NCBI RefSeq assembly: GCF_000772045.1
Contig: NZ_CP009754.1
Coordinates: forward strand, 5,580,001 to 5,644,000
DNA length: 64,000 nucleotides
Direction of reading: 5' to 3'
DNA from: Streptomyces sp. CCM_MD2014
Lineage (GTDB): Bacteria; Actinomycetota; Actinomycetes; Streptomycetales; Streptomycetaceae
The notes under the pieces are model-generated. The model had not been told where the DNA came from and ran no database searches. It worked only from the letters and a program-made list of their open reading frames with translations. Shown here in pieces: positions 34,673 to 43,067 of the stretch. Position numbers and translations under genes: made by a program. Positions within the stretch are counted from its first letter, which is position 1. The number at the start of each line of letters is the position of its first letter.

Positions 34673-35830
34673 GTGCGCCGTACGGTGTTCAACGAGGACC
34701 ACGAGGCGTTCCGGGAGACCCTCCGCGCCTTCATCGAGGCCGAGGTCGTCCCCGTCTACGACGACTGGTTCGCCGCGGGCCAGGCGCCGCGCGAGTTCTA
34801 CTACAAGCTCGGCGAGCTGGGCATCTTCGGCATCAACGTGCCCGAGGAGTTCGGCGGCGCCGGCATGGACAGCCACAAGTTCGAGGCCGTCCTCTACGAG
34901 GAGACCGCACGCGCGGGCGTCCAGTTCGGCGGCTCCGGCGTCCACGTGCTGCTCGCCCTGCCCTACATCAACATGCTGGCCACCGACGAGCAGAAGAAGC
35001 GCTACCTGCCGAAGTTCGTCACCGGCGAGGAGATGTGGGCCATCGCGATGACCGAGCCGGGCACCGGCTCCGACCTCGCGGGCATGAAGTCCACCGCCAA
35101 GCTCTCCGAGGACGGCACCCACTACGTCCTCAACGGTGCCAAGACCTTCATCACCGGCGGCGTGCACGCCGACAAGGTGATCGTCTGCGCCCGCACCGCC
35201 GCGCCCACCGCCGAGGACCGCCGCCACGGCATCTCCCTGTTCGCCGTGGACACCAAGTCCGAGGGTTACTCCGTCGGCCGCAAGCTGGACAAGCTGGGCC
35301 TGCGCACCTCCGACACCGCCGAGCTGGCCTTCGTCGACGTCAAGGTCCCCGCGGAGGACCTGCTCGGCGAGGAGAACAAGGGCTTCTCCTACCTCGGCCA
35401 CAACCTGGCCTCCGAGCGCTGGGGCATCGCCTACGGCGCCTACGCCCAGGCCAAGGCCGCGGTCCGCTTCGCCACCCAGTACGTGCAGGAGCGCACCGTC
35501 TTCGGCAAGCCGGTCGCGCACTTCCAGAACACCAAGTTCGAGCTGGCCGCCTGCCAGGCCGAGGTGGACGCCGCCGAGGCCGTCGCCGACCGCGCCACCG
35601 AGGCCCTGGACGCCGGCGAGCTGACCCCCGCCGAGGCCGCCAGCGCCAAGCTGTTCTGCACCGAGGTCGCCCACCGCGTCATCGACCGCTGCCTCCAGCT
35701 GCACGGCGGCTACGGATACATGAACGAGTACCCGATCGCCCGCCTGTACGCGGACAACCGCGTCAACCGCATCTACGGCGGCACCAGCGAGGTCATGAAG
35801 ATGATCATCGCGAAGAACATGGGGCTGTGA
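34673..35830 (+). CDS. acyl-CoA dehydrogenase (second paralogue)
   Basis: This 385-residue FAD-dependent acyl-CoA dehydrogenase has the complete family layout: GIFGINVPEEFGGAGMDSHKFEAVLYEE, AIAMTEPGTGSDLAGMKSTAKLSEDGTHYVLNGAKTFITGG, DLLGEENKGFSYLGHNLASERWGIAYGAYAQA, and LHGGYGYMNEYPIARLYADNRVNRIYGGTSEVMKMIIAKNMGL. GTG 34673 has GGAGG a few bases upstream. It resembles long-chain or medium-chain members more than isovaleryl-CoA enzymes, but the substrate cannot be assigned from sequence alone. The thioesterase gene follows 10 bp downstream. Confidence 0.92.
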   Translation: MRRTVFNEDHEAFRETLRAFIEAEVVPVYDDWFAAGQAPREFYYKLGELGIFGINVPEEFGGAGMDSHKFEAVLYEETARAGVQFGGSGVHVLLALPYINMLATDEQKKRYLPKFVTGEEMWAIAMTEPGTGSDLAGMKSTAKLSEDGTHYVLNGAKTFITGGVHADKVIVCARTAAPTAEDRRHGISLFAVDTKSEGYSVGRKLDKLGLRTSDTAELAFVDVKVPAEDLLGEENKGFSYLGHNLASERWGIAYGAYAQAKAAVRFATQYVQERTVFGKPVAHFQNTKFELAACQAEVDAAEAVADRATEALDAGELTPAEAASAKLFCTEVAHRVIDRCLQLHGGYGYMNEYPIARLYADNRVNRIYGGTSEVMKMIIAKNMGL

Positions 35831-35840
35831 CCCGAGGGTC

Positions 35841-36713
35841 ATGAGCGAAGCACTCCAGTCCCTCCTCGATCTGCTCGACCTCGAGCGGATCGAGGAGGAC
35901 ATCTACCGCGGCCGCTCCCGCTCCGCCGTCGTCCCCCGGGTCTTCGGCGGGCAGGTGGCGGCCCAGGCCATGGTCGCCGCCGGCCGCACGGTCCCGGCGG
36001 ACCGGCACGCGCACTCCCTGCACGCGTACTTCCTGCGCCCCGGCGACCCCGGCGCCCCCATCGTCTACAACGTCGACCGGCTGCGCGACGGCCGCTCCTT
36101 CACCACCCGCCGCGTCGTCGCCGTCCAGCACGGCAAGCCGATCTTCACCCTGTCGGCGTCCTTCCAGACGTACGAGGAGGGCCTGGACCACCAGGCCCCG
36201 ATGCCGCCCGCACCGGACCCGGCGACCCTCCCCACCGGCGAGGAACGGCTGCGGGCCTACCCGCACCTGCCCGCCGAGACCGTGGAGCGCTTCCTGGAGG
36301 CCCGCGCCGCCGTCGACCTGCGCTACGTCGACGACCCGCCCTTCGGGGACTTCGGCACCCCGCGCGAACCGCACTCCCAGGTGTGGTTCCGCACCAACGG
36401 CAAACTCGCGGACGACCCCCTGCTGCACGTCGTCCTCGCCACCTACGTCTCCGACATGACCCTGCTCGACTCGGTCCTGCTCGCGCACGGCCGCGGCGGC
36501 TGGGCCGTCGGCGACGTCGTCGGGGCCTCACTGGACCACGCCATGTGGTTCCACCGCCCCTTCCGCGCCGACGAATGGCTGCTGTACGACCAGCAGTCGC
36601 CGTCCGCGTCCGGCGGCCGGGGCCTCGGCCAGGCCCGCATCCACACCCAGGACGGCCGGCTCGCCGTCTCGGTCGTCCAGGAAGGCGTGGTCCGCGTCCC
36701 TCGGGAACACTGA
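35841..36713 (+). CDS. acyl-CoA thioesterase II (TesB-like)
   Basis: This 290-residue double-hotdog thioesterase hydrolyses acyl-CoA esters. The N-terminal half has VFGGQVAAQAMVAAGRTVPADRHAHSLHAYFLRPGD; the C-terminal half has LLHVVLATYVSDMTLLDSVLLAH and ASLDHAMWFHRPFRADEWLLYDQQSPSASGGRGLGQARIH, with the TesB catalytic Asp/Thr/Gln region. It follows the acyl-CoA dehydrogenase by 10 bp and is probably co-transcribed, trimming acyl-CoA pools. The cation-efflux gene starts 5 bp downstream. Confidence 0.92.
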   Translation: MSEALQSLLDLLDLERIEEDIYRGRSRSAVVPRVFGGQVAAQAMVAAGRTVPADRHAHSLHAYFLRPGDPGAPIVYNVDRLRDGRSFTTRRVVAVQHGKPIFTLSASFQTYEEGLDHQAPMPPAPDPATLPTGEERLRAYPHLPAETVERFLEARAAVDLRYVDDPPFGDFGTPREPHSQVWFRTNGKLADDPLLHVVLATYVSDMTLLDSVLLAHGRGGWAVGDVVGASLDHAMWFHRPFRADEWLLYDQQSPSASGGRGLGQARIHTQDGRLAVSVVQEGVVRVPREH

Positions 36714-36718
36714 GGGGC

Positions 36719-37699
36719 ATGGCGGACACAGGGGACACGGCGGACGCGAAGAAGAACGGCGACAGCACCTTCACGGTGCTCGTCGCCGCCTTCGCCAATC
36801 TGGGCATCGCCGTCGCCAAGGCGGTGGCCGGCGTGATCAGCGGCTCCAGCGCCATGCTGTCCGAGGCCGCGCACTCGGTCGCCGACACCGTCACCGAGGT
36901 CCTGCTGCTGACCTCGCTCAAACGCAGCGTCCGCCCCGCCGACGAGGACCACCCCCTCGGCCACGGCCCCGAGCGGTACGTCTGGGCGCTGCTCGCCGCC
37001 GTCGCCACCTTCGTCGGCGGCGCCGTCTTCTCCCTCTACGACGGCATCCACACGCTCACCCACGGCGAGGACCTCGGCGACCCGCTGGCGTCGTACATCG
37101 TCCTGGCCGTCGCCTTCCTCCTGGAGGGCTACTCGCTGCGCACCGGCCTCAGGCAGGTCCGCGGCGAGGCCGCCCACCACCGGGTCTCCTTCGGCCGCTA
37201 TCTGCGCCGCACCCCCGACACCGCCGTCAAGGCCGTCGTCATGGAGGACTCCGCCGCCCTGGCCGGCCTGCTCCTGGCCGCGGGCGGGCTGCTCGGCGGA
37301 CAGCTCACCGGATCGGGCGTCTGGGACGCCGTCGCCTCGCTGTGCATCGGCGCGCTGCTCCTGTACGTCGCCTGGGTGCTGGGCCGCTCCAACGCCGAGT
37401 TCCTCGTGGGCCGCGCCCTGCCGCGCTCCGTGCGGGACCGGATCCGGGCGGAGCTGGTGGCCGTCGAGCACATCGAGGCCGTGCTGGAACTGACCACTCT
37501 CGTGCAGGGGCCGGGCGAGGCCCTGGTCGCCGCCAAGGTCGACTTCCGGGACGTGTCGACGGCGGCGCAGATCGAGTGGGCGTGCGAGCGGGCCGAGCAG
37601 CGGCTGCGCGAGGAGTTCCCGATCGTGCGCCGGGTCTATTTGGACCCGACGCCGGGCTTCGCGCAGCGCCGCTCGGAGGGGCTCAACCCCTGGCCGTAG
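36719..37699 (+). CDS. cation diffusion facilitator family transporter
   Basis: This 326-residue inner-membrane metal exporter has about six predicted helices. Helix 2 carries SEAAHSVADTVTEVLLL (the HxxxD metal site), with HPLGHGPERYVWALLAAVATFVGGAVFSLYDG after it. The second metal helix reads VVMEDSAALAGLLLAAGG, where EDxxA replaces the HxxxD of classical zinc members, which places it in a divergent subgroup. A cytoplasmic C-terminal domain (about 230-310) follows. ATG 36719 was chosen. Metal specificity is unknown. Confidence 0.9.
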   Translation: MADTGDTADAKKNGDSTFTVLVAAFANLGIAVAKAVAGVISGSSAMLSEAAHSVADTVTEVLLLTSLKRSVRPADEDHPLGHGPERYVWALLAAVATFVGGAVFSLYDGIHTLTHGEDLGDPLASYIVLAVAFLLEGYSLRTGLRQVRGEAAHHRVSFGRYLRRTPDTAVKAVVMEDSAALAGLLLAAGGLLGGQLTGSGVWDAVASLCIGALLLYVAWVLGRSNAEFLVGRALPRSVRDRIRAELVAVEHIEAVLELTTLVQGPGEALVAAKVDFRDVSTAAQIEWACERAEQRLREEFPIVRRVYLDPTPGFAQRRSEGLNPWP

Positions 37700-37731
37700 G
37701 AGCCGTGGCAGCCCAGCCGCAGGGGCGCGGG

Positions 37732-38520
37732 CTACTTCAGCCCGGCCTCCGTCAGCAGGTACGCCGTCATCGGGTCGTAGTAGCGCGGGCTGACGACGTG
37801 GTCGTCCAGCGGCACCGCCACCTGGAGGGTGCCCTCGGACTCGGCGAGGAAGAGCGCCGGGTCGTTGCAGTCCGCGTAGCCGACCGAGTCCACGCCGTGC
37901 TGGGCGGCGTACCCGGCCCAGCCGTGGTCGGCGACCACCAGGTCCGGCAGTGGGCGGCCCTCCCGCTCCAGGCCGGTCAGGATGGCCTTCATCGGTTCGC
38001 CCGAGTGGGTGTGCCACAGCGAGGCCCCGTGCTCCAGCACGGACACGTCCGCGAACTGCTGCACGTACCCCTCCTCCGTGGTCAGCCCCTCCGGGATCAC
38101 GACGATCTCGCAGCCCGCGTCCCGCAGCGCGGCGGCCGTGGCGCGGTGCACGTCGAGCAGTCCGCCGGGGTGGCCGGTCGCGAACAGCACCCGCTGCCCG
38201 CCGTCGGCCGCCTTGCGCAGCCGCCCCGCCGTCCGCTCCAGCGCCGAAAGGGTCAGCTCGGGATCGATGGTGTCCTGGCCGTACCGGTGCTCGGGGTCGT
38301 CGTTGACGCCGACCCGCTCCGCCATCACCGCGAGCACGTCCTGCTCGTCGCTCCAGCGGTCGCCCAGCTCCAGACCGAGCCAGAAGCCCCGGTCGCCGTT
38401 GGCCAGCTTCCGGTAGTGGGAGAGGTTGTTCTCGCGGGGAGTGGCGACGTCGCCCGCGATACGGGTTCTGACGAGGTGCTCGGCGAGTTCGGCGCGGCTG
38501 GGTGTCCCGGGTATCGGCAT
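37732..38520 (-). CDS. predicted phosphatase-like protein
   Basis: This 262-residue cytoplasmic protein is widely annotated in Streptomyces as a phosphatase, as far as I recall. Features are RENNLSHYRKLANGDRGFWLGLELGDRWSD, HRYGQDTIDPELTLSALE, VLFATGHPGGLLDVHRATAAALRDAGCEIVVIPEG, and DLVVADHGWAGYAAQHGVDSVGYADCNDPALFLAE, rich in potential metal-binding Asp and His. I chose ATG 38520. I cannot assign the fold or substrate from motifs alone. It converges on the cation transporter gene. Confidence 0.65.
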   Translation of the reverse strand: MPIPGTPSRAELAEHLVRTRIAGDVATPRENNLSHYRKLANGDRGFWLGLELGDRWSDEQDVLAVMAERVGVNDDPEHRYGQDTIDPELTLSALERTAGRLRKAADGGQRVLFATGHPGGLLDVHRATAAALRDAGCEIVVIPEGLTTEEGYVQQFADVSVLEHGASLWHTHSGEPMKAILTGLEREGRPLPDLVVADHGWAGYAAQHGVDSVGYADCNDPALFLAESEGTLQVAVPLDDHVVSPRYYDPMTAYLLTEAGLK

Positions 38521-38618
38521 GGCTCCATTGTGAGGCAGCACGGGGCCGGGCAGCAGTCGGTCCCGGCGGGATAGCCGATTCCTCCAGTCCCCGGGGCGCG
38601 AGTGGACGGAATGTACAT

Positions 38619-38652
38619 GTCGCAGCGCCATTTCGGCCATCTAGTCTGCGAC
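38619..38652. promoter_or_regulatory. inverted repeat in the agmatinase upstream region
   Basis: GTCGCAG (38619-38625) and CTGCGAC (38646-38652) form a perfect 7-bp inverted repeat with a 20-base spacer, about 80 bp before the agmatinase start. It could be an operator or an RNA hairpin; I did not recognise a guanidine or polyamine riboswitch here. Confidence 0.35.
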
Positions 38653-38729
38653 GACCGGCTGCCTCGCTCACCAGTACAGTCGGACAGCAGTAGTACATAC
38701 GCGACGAAGCGTAAGAAGGAAGGCAGTGC

Positions 38730-39701
38730 ATGAGCAGCAACGAGACGCCCCGCGGCCCCGTCGACTCCTCCCGGATCCCGCGCTACGCGGGCCCAGCGAC
38801 CTTCGCCCGGCTGCCCCGTCTCGACGAGGTCGGCACCGCCGACGTCGCCGTCGTGGGCGTGCCGTTCGACTCGGGCGTCTCCTACCGGCCCGGCGCCCGC
38901 TTCGGCGGCAACGCCATCCGCGAGGCCTCCCGTCTGCTGCGCCCCTACAACCCGGCCCAGGACGCCTCCCCCTTCGCCCTCGCCCAGGTCGCCGACGGCG
39001 GCGACATAGCCGTCAACCCCTTCAACATCAACGAGGCCGTCGAGACCGTGGAGGCCGCCGCCGACGACCTCCTCGGCACCGGCGCCCGCCTGATGACCCT
39101 GGGCGGGGACCACACCATCGCCCTGCCGCTGCTGCGCTCGGTCGCCAAGAAGCACGGCCCGGTCGCCCTGCTCCACTTCGACGCCCACCTGGACACCTGG
39201 GACACCTACTTCGGCGCCGAGTACACGCACGGCACCCCCTTCCGCCGCGCCGTCGAGGAGGGCATCCTCGACACCTCCGCCCTCTCCCACGTGGGCACCC
39301 GCGGCCCGCTGTACGGCAAGAAGGACCTCACCGACGACGAGAAGATGGGCTTCGGCATCGTCACCTCCGCCGACGTCTACCGCCGCGGCGCCGACGAGGT
39401 CGCCGACCAGCTCAGGCAGCGCATCGGGGACCGCCCGCTGTACATCTCCATCGACATCGACTGCCTGGACCCCGCCCACGCCCCCGGCACCGGCACCCCC
39501 GAGGCCGGCGGCATGACCTCCCGCGAGCTGCTGGAGATCCTGCGCGGCCTGGCGTCCTGCAACCTGGTGTCGGCCGACGTCGTCGAGGTCGCCCCGGCCT
39601 ACGACCACGCGGAGATCACCTCGGTCGCGGCCTCCCACACCGCGTACGAACTGACGACGATCATGTCCCGCCAGATCGCCCGGGAGAAGGCGGCGAAGTG
39701 A
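38730..39701 (+). CDS. speB: agmatinase / ureohydrolase
   Basis: This 323-residue binuclear-manganese ureohydrolase is predicted to convert agmatine to putrescine and urea. The arginase-family signatures are intact: LMTLGGDHTIALPLLR, LLHFDAHLDTWDTYFG, and ISIDIDCLDPAHAPGTGTPEAGGMTSREL, giving the full set of His/Asp metal ligands. Guanidinobutyrase activity is possible in this family. Its stop overlaps the start of the thiamine-diphosphate enzyme gene (GTGA), so the two are made together. Confidence 0.9.
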   Translation: MSSNETPRGPVDSSRIPRYAGPATFARLPRLDEVGTADVAVVGVPFDSGVSYRPGARFGGNAIREASRLLRPYNPAQDASPFALAQVADGGDIAVNPFNINEAVETVEAAADDLLGTGARLMTLGGDHTIALPLLRSVAKKHGPVALLHFDAHLDTWDTYFGAEYTHGTPFRRAVEEGILDTSALSHVGTRGPLYGKKDLTDDEKMGFGIVTSADVYRRGADEVADQLRQRIGDRPLYISIDIDCLDPAHAPGTGTPEAGGMTSRELLEILRGLASCNLVSADVVEVAPAYDHAEITSVAASHTAYELTTIMSRQIAREKAAK

Positions 39702-41383
39702 CCCACGACCACGACCTGGTACTCCGTCCGACCGCCGCGCAAGCGGAGGTCGCGCTGAACCCGCCTCCCGGCCGCAACGGCGGAGACCTGGTCGTGGAGA
39801 GTCTGGCCGGGCTCGGCGCGACCACCGTCTTCGGTCTGCCCGGCCAGCACGCCCTCGGCATGTTCGACGCCCTCCGCCGCTCCGACCTGCGCTACATCGG
39901 CCTGCGGGTGGAGAACAACGCCGGCTTCGCCGCCGACGCGTACGGCCGCGTCACCGGCGAGGCCGCCCCGCTGCTCCTGTCCACCGGTCCGGGAGCCCTC
40001 ACCTCCCTGGCCGCGCTCCAGGAGGCACGGGCGGCCTCCGCCCCCGTCCTGGCCGTCAGCAGCCAGGTCCCGACGGCCGGCCTCGGCGGCGGACGCCACG
40101 GCTACCTGCACGAACTCCCCGACCAGGCCGCGTCCTTCCGCGGCGTGGTGAAGTCCGTCCACACGGTCCGCACCCAGTCCCAGATCCCGTCCGCGATCGC
40201 CGAGGCGTGGACGTCGGCACTGACCGTCCCGCACGGCCCCGTGTGGGTGGAGATCCCGCAGGACGTCCTGCTGGCCGAGACGCGGATCCCGGTCGTGACC
40301 GGCGGCGACACCTTCCCCGAGGAACTGCCCCCGCGCCCCGAACTGACGGCGGTCGCCGCCGACCTGCTGACCCGCGCGGAGCGCCCCGCGATCGTCGCGG
40401 GCGGCGGCGTCGTCCGGGCCGACGCCTCGAAGAAGCTCCGGCAGCTCGCGGAACGCCTCCAGGCCCCCGTCGTCACGACCTTCGGCGGCAAGGGCGCCTT
40501 CCCCTGGACGCACCCCCTGTCCCTCCAGTCCTGGCTGGAGGACCGCCACACCACGGACTTCCTGGAGGACGCCGACGTACTCCTGGTCGTCGGCTCGGGC
40601 CTCGGTGAACTCTCCTCGAACTACCACACGTTCAAGCCCCGCGGCCGGATGATCCAGATCGAGGCCGACCTCGGCAAGCTGGAGTCCAACCACCCGGCCC
40701 TCGGCATCCACGCCGACGCCCGCCTCGCCCTCCAGGCGCTGCTGGAGACGGTGGGGGAGCGCACCGACCCGCGTGCTCCGGAGCGGGTCCGCGCGGTACT
40801 GGACAAGGTCCGCGACCGCATCGCGGCGCAGGAACTCACCCTGGAGCAGGACGTCCTGGCCGCCGTCCGCGAAGCCCTCCCGCCCGGCGCCCCGTCCTTC
40901 TGGGACATGACGATCCTGGCCTACTGGGCGTGGTCGGCCTTCGACGCCAAGGCCCCGAACACCATGCACTCCGCCCAGGGCGCCGGCGGCCTCGGCTACG
41001 GCTTCCCGGCCGCCCTGGGAGCCGCGGTCGCCGACCCCACCCACCCGGTGCTGGCGGTCTCCGGTGACGGCGGCGCCCTGTACTCCGTCGCCGAGCTGGC
41101 CACCGCCCGCCAGTACGACCTGAACGTCACCTGGCTGATCGTCGACGACGGCGGCTACGGCATCCTGCGCGAGTACATGACCGACGCCTTCGGCGCGCCG
41201 ACGGCGACGGAACTGACCCGTCCCGACTACGTGGCGCTGGCCGAGTCGTTCGGGGTGCCGGGCGTGCGGACGTCCCCGCAGACCCTGGCGGCCGACCTCG
41301 CGAAGGCCCTCGCCGCACCGGGCCCCTCGGTGGTCGTCCTCCCGGCCGTCCTGCGGATGTTCGCGCCGACGCACCTGGAGTGA
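39698..41383 (+). CDS. thiamine diphosphate-dependent enzyme (acetolactate synthase-like)
   Basis: This 561-residue protein has the three domains of the pyruvate-oxidase/acetolactate-synthase superfamily: an N-terminal pyrimidine-binding domain (about 25-190; TVFGLPGQHALGMFDAL, cofactor Glu in LRVENNAGFAADAYGR), a central domain (about 210-340), and a C-terminal diphosphate-binding domain (about 385-540; GDGGALYSVAELATARQYDLNVTWLIVDDGGYG). GTG 39698 overlaps the agmatinase stop. It lacks clear marks of a biosynthetic acetolactate synthase and no regulatory subunit gene adjoins it. Coupling to agmatinase suggests a role in arginine, agmatine or guanidino-acid catabolism, but the substrate is unknown. 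Confidence 0.85.
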   Translation: MTHDHDLVLRPTAAQAEVALNPPPGRNGGDLVVESLAGLGATTVFGLPGQHALGMFDALRRSDLRYIGLRVENNAGFAADAYGRVTGEAAPLLLSTGPGALTSLAALQEARAASAPVLAVSSQVPTAGLGGGRHGYLHELPDQAASFRGVVKSVHTVRTQSQIPSAIAEAWTSALTVPHGPVWVEIPQDVLLAETRIPVVTGGDTFPEELPPRPELTAVAADLLTRAERPAIVAGGGVVRADASKKLRQLAERLQAPVVTTFGGKGAFPWTHPLSLQSWLEDRHTTDFLEDADVLLVVGSGLGELSSNYHTFKPRGRMIQIEADLGKLESNHPALGIHADARLALQALLETVGERTDPRAPERVRAVLDKVRDRIAAQELTLEQDVLAAVREALPPGAPSFWDMTILAYWAWSAFDAKAPNTMHSAQGAGGLGYGFPAALGAAVADPTHPVLAVSGDGGALYSVAELATARQYDLNVTWLIVDDGGYGILREYMTDAFGAPTATELTRPDYVALAESFGVPGVRTSPQTLAADLAKALAAPGPSVVVLPAVLRMFAPTHLE

Positions 41384-41512
41384 CGACGCGTCACAAAGCC
41401 GTGGAGGAGCCGGGCGTGTCCTGTGACAGTGCTGTGACGCGGAGCACACGGTTCCACCCGTAGGCGATTTATAGCGTCAAGGAATCATGTCGACCTGAAA
41501 GGTTGCACTTCC

Positions 41513-42373
41513 TTGAAGAAGACCGTTGCGCCCGTTTTTGTCGCTTCTTCTCCGTCCGCCGTCTCCTCCCCTCGCCGGCGCGTGCTGCGCGGGGCCGCCG
41601 GCGCCGTCGCGGTGACCGGCATGGTCCTGGGCTCCGCGATGACCGCCGTCGCCGCCCCCTCCCCGACGCCGACTCCGACGCCCTCCGTCACCGACGGCGG
41701 CTCCCCGGGCCAGGGCCCGGTGACGCCGGTGACCTCCCCGACTCCGACGCCCTCCGTCACGGACGGCGGCCAGGGCCCGGTGACGCCCGTGACCTCCCCG
41801 ACCCCGACGCCCTCCGTCACGGACGCCGGCTCGGACGGGCAGGGTCCGGTGACGCCCGTGCGCTGCGTGGCGACGAAGACCCAGAACATAGGCGCCGGCA
41901 CCGCCGCGGTCCTGACGATCGGCCCGGCCGGCCCGTCCGTCCGCTTCAAGGGCTCGGGCGAGGACGGCTACCTGCCGGGTCTGTCCCTGGACCGCACGCA
42001 CCCGAAGCTGCCCGCGAGCGCCGGCTTCCTCGCCGAGATCCTCCGGCCCGACAGCAGCCACCCGCAGTTGCGGACGAACATGGAGGGCGGCGGCCACCCG
42101 GCGTCGGTCACCTCGTTCCCCAGCCTGCCGGAGGGGTGCGACTTCACGTACCCGACCGACGACTCGGGCCGGGCGGCGCAGCCGGGCGCGTCGGGGCGGG
42201 GCGGCACCGTCCAGACGTCCGTGGTTCCCAAGGGCGGCGTCGCGGCGGGCTACGAGGCTTCGGACGGCGGGGACTCGTCGTACGTGGCGATCGGCGGAGC
42301 CGCCGCGGCCGCCGGTGCCGCCGGTCTGGCCTTCGTGGCTCTGCGCCGCCGCCGGCCGGCCGCCGCGCGCTGA
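41513..42373 (+). CDS. secreted repeat-containing surface protein, putative sortase substrate
   Basis: The product has 286 residues from TTG 41513, with GAAAGG about ten bases upstream. The signal peptide is about residues 1-48 (RRRVLRGAAGAVAVTGMVLGSAMTAVAA, twin-arginine-like). Three tandem repeats of SPTPTPSVTDGG...QGPVTPVT (about 49-115) lead to a domain with two cysteines. The tail has VPKGGVAAGYE at about 238-248, then an Ala/Gly transmembrane helix and RRRR. This is a cell-wall sorting layout without LPXTG. The class F sortase gene lies 63 bp downstream. The DNA repeats (about 60 bp) run from 41658 to 41862. Confidence 0.8.
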   Translation: MKKTVAPVFVASSPSAVSSPRRRVLRGAAGAVAVTGMVLGSAMTAVAAPSPTPTPTPSVTDGGSPGQGPVTPVTSPTPTPSVTDGGQGPVTPVTSPTPTPSVTDAGSDGQGPVTPVRCVATKTQNIGAGTAAVLTIGPAGPSVRFKGSGEDGYLPGLSLDRTHPKLPASAGFLAEILRPDSSHPQLRTNMEGGGHPASVTSFPSLPEGCDFTYPTDDSGRAAQPGASGRGGTVQTSVVPKGGVAAGYEASDGGDSSYVAIGGAAAAAGAAGLAFVALRRRRPAAAR

Positions 42374-42392
42374 AGCGAGCCACCACCCCCCA

Positions 42393-42418
42393 CCCTGGTC
42401 CGGCCCGCCGGACCAGGG
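42393..42418 (+). terminator. hairpin between surface protein and sortase genes
   Basis: A perfect 11-bp stem (42393-42403 CCCTGGTCCGG with 42408-42418 CCGGACCAGGG) has the tetraloop CCCG. It may terminate or attenuate transcription into the sortase gene. Confidence 0.7.
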
Positions 42419-42436
42419 CCGTCAGGAGACCCGACC

Positions 42437-43063
42437 ATGCACCTGACCGCCGGACGCCGAGTGGCCGCAGCCCTGCTCGTCCTGCCCTTCGCCGCCGCAC
42501 TCGCCGGCTGCGGGGCGGACGGGCACGCGGCCACCCCGCCCCCGCACATCACCCCGTCCGCCACCGCGCCCGGCACGCCCGCGTCGAGCGGGACGACCGC
42601 ACCGGCCGCGATGCCCGCCTCCGTGCCGGTGCGGGTCGCCATCCCCGCCGCCGGGGTCGACACCGCACCCCTGCTCCGGCTCGGACTGAACGACGACGGC
42701 ACCATCGAGGTCCCCTCCGTGCCGCAGGCCGACCGCATCGGCTGGTACGAGAACGGCGTCACTCCCGGTGAGACCGGGCCGGCCGTCCTCGTGGGCCACT
42801 TCGACACCGTGAACGGCCCGGCGGTCATGCGGAACGTGGGGAAGATCAGGCCCGGCGACACGATCGACGTGGCCCGCGAGGACGGCACCCGGGCGGTCTT
42901 CGCCGTCACCGCGCTGGAACAGGTCGGCAAGGACGCGTTCCCCACCGACAAGGTCTACGGCAGGACCGACCGTCCCGAGCTGCGCCTGATCACCTGCGGC
43001 GGCGAGATCACCGACGGCCACCGCCCGGACAACATCATCGTCTACGCCGACCTCCTGGGCTGA
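42437..43063 (+). CDS. class F sortase
   Basis: This 208-residue membrane-associated transpeptidase has a short N-terminal anchor (RRVAAALLVLPFAAALAGC) that includes a lipobox-like LAGC. A Pro/Thr/Ala linker (about 28-65) precedes the beta-barrel sortase domain (about 66-208). Catalytic residues are visible: His in VLVGHFDTVNGP, Cys in LRLITCGGEI, and Arg in HRPDNIIVYADL. The pattern fits actinobacterial class F enzymes rather than class E, which recognise LAXTG. The likely substrate is the neighbouring protein with VPKGGVAAG near its C-terminus. Confidence 0.88.
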   Translation: MHLTAGRRVAAALLVLPFAAALAGCGADGHAATPPPHITPSATAPGTPASSGTTAPAAMPASVPVRVAIPAAGVDTAPLLRLGLNDDGTIEVPSVPQADRIGWYENGVTPGETGPAVLVGHFDTVNGPAVMRNVGKIRPGDTIDVAREDGTRAVFAVTALEQVGKDAFPTDKVYGRTDRPELRLITCGGEITDGHRPDNIIVYADLLG

Positions 43064-43067
43064 CCGC

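Noticed and set aside
38521..38729. Guanidine or polyamine riboswitch before agmatinase
   Set aside because: No recognised conserved core was visible; only a simple 7-bp inverted repeat was found and is listed separately.
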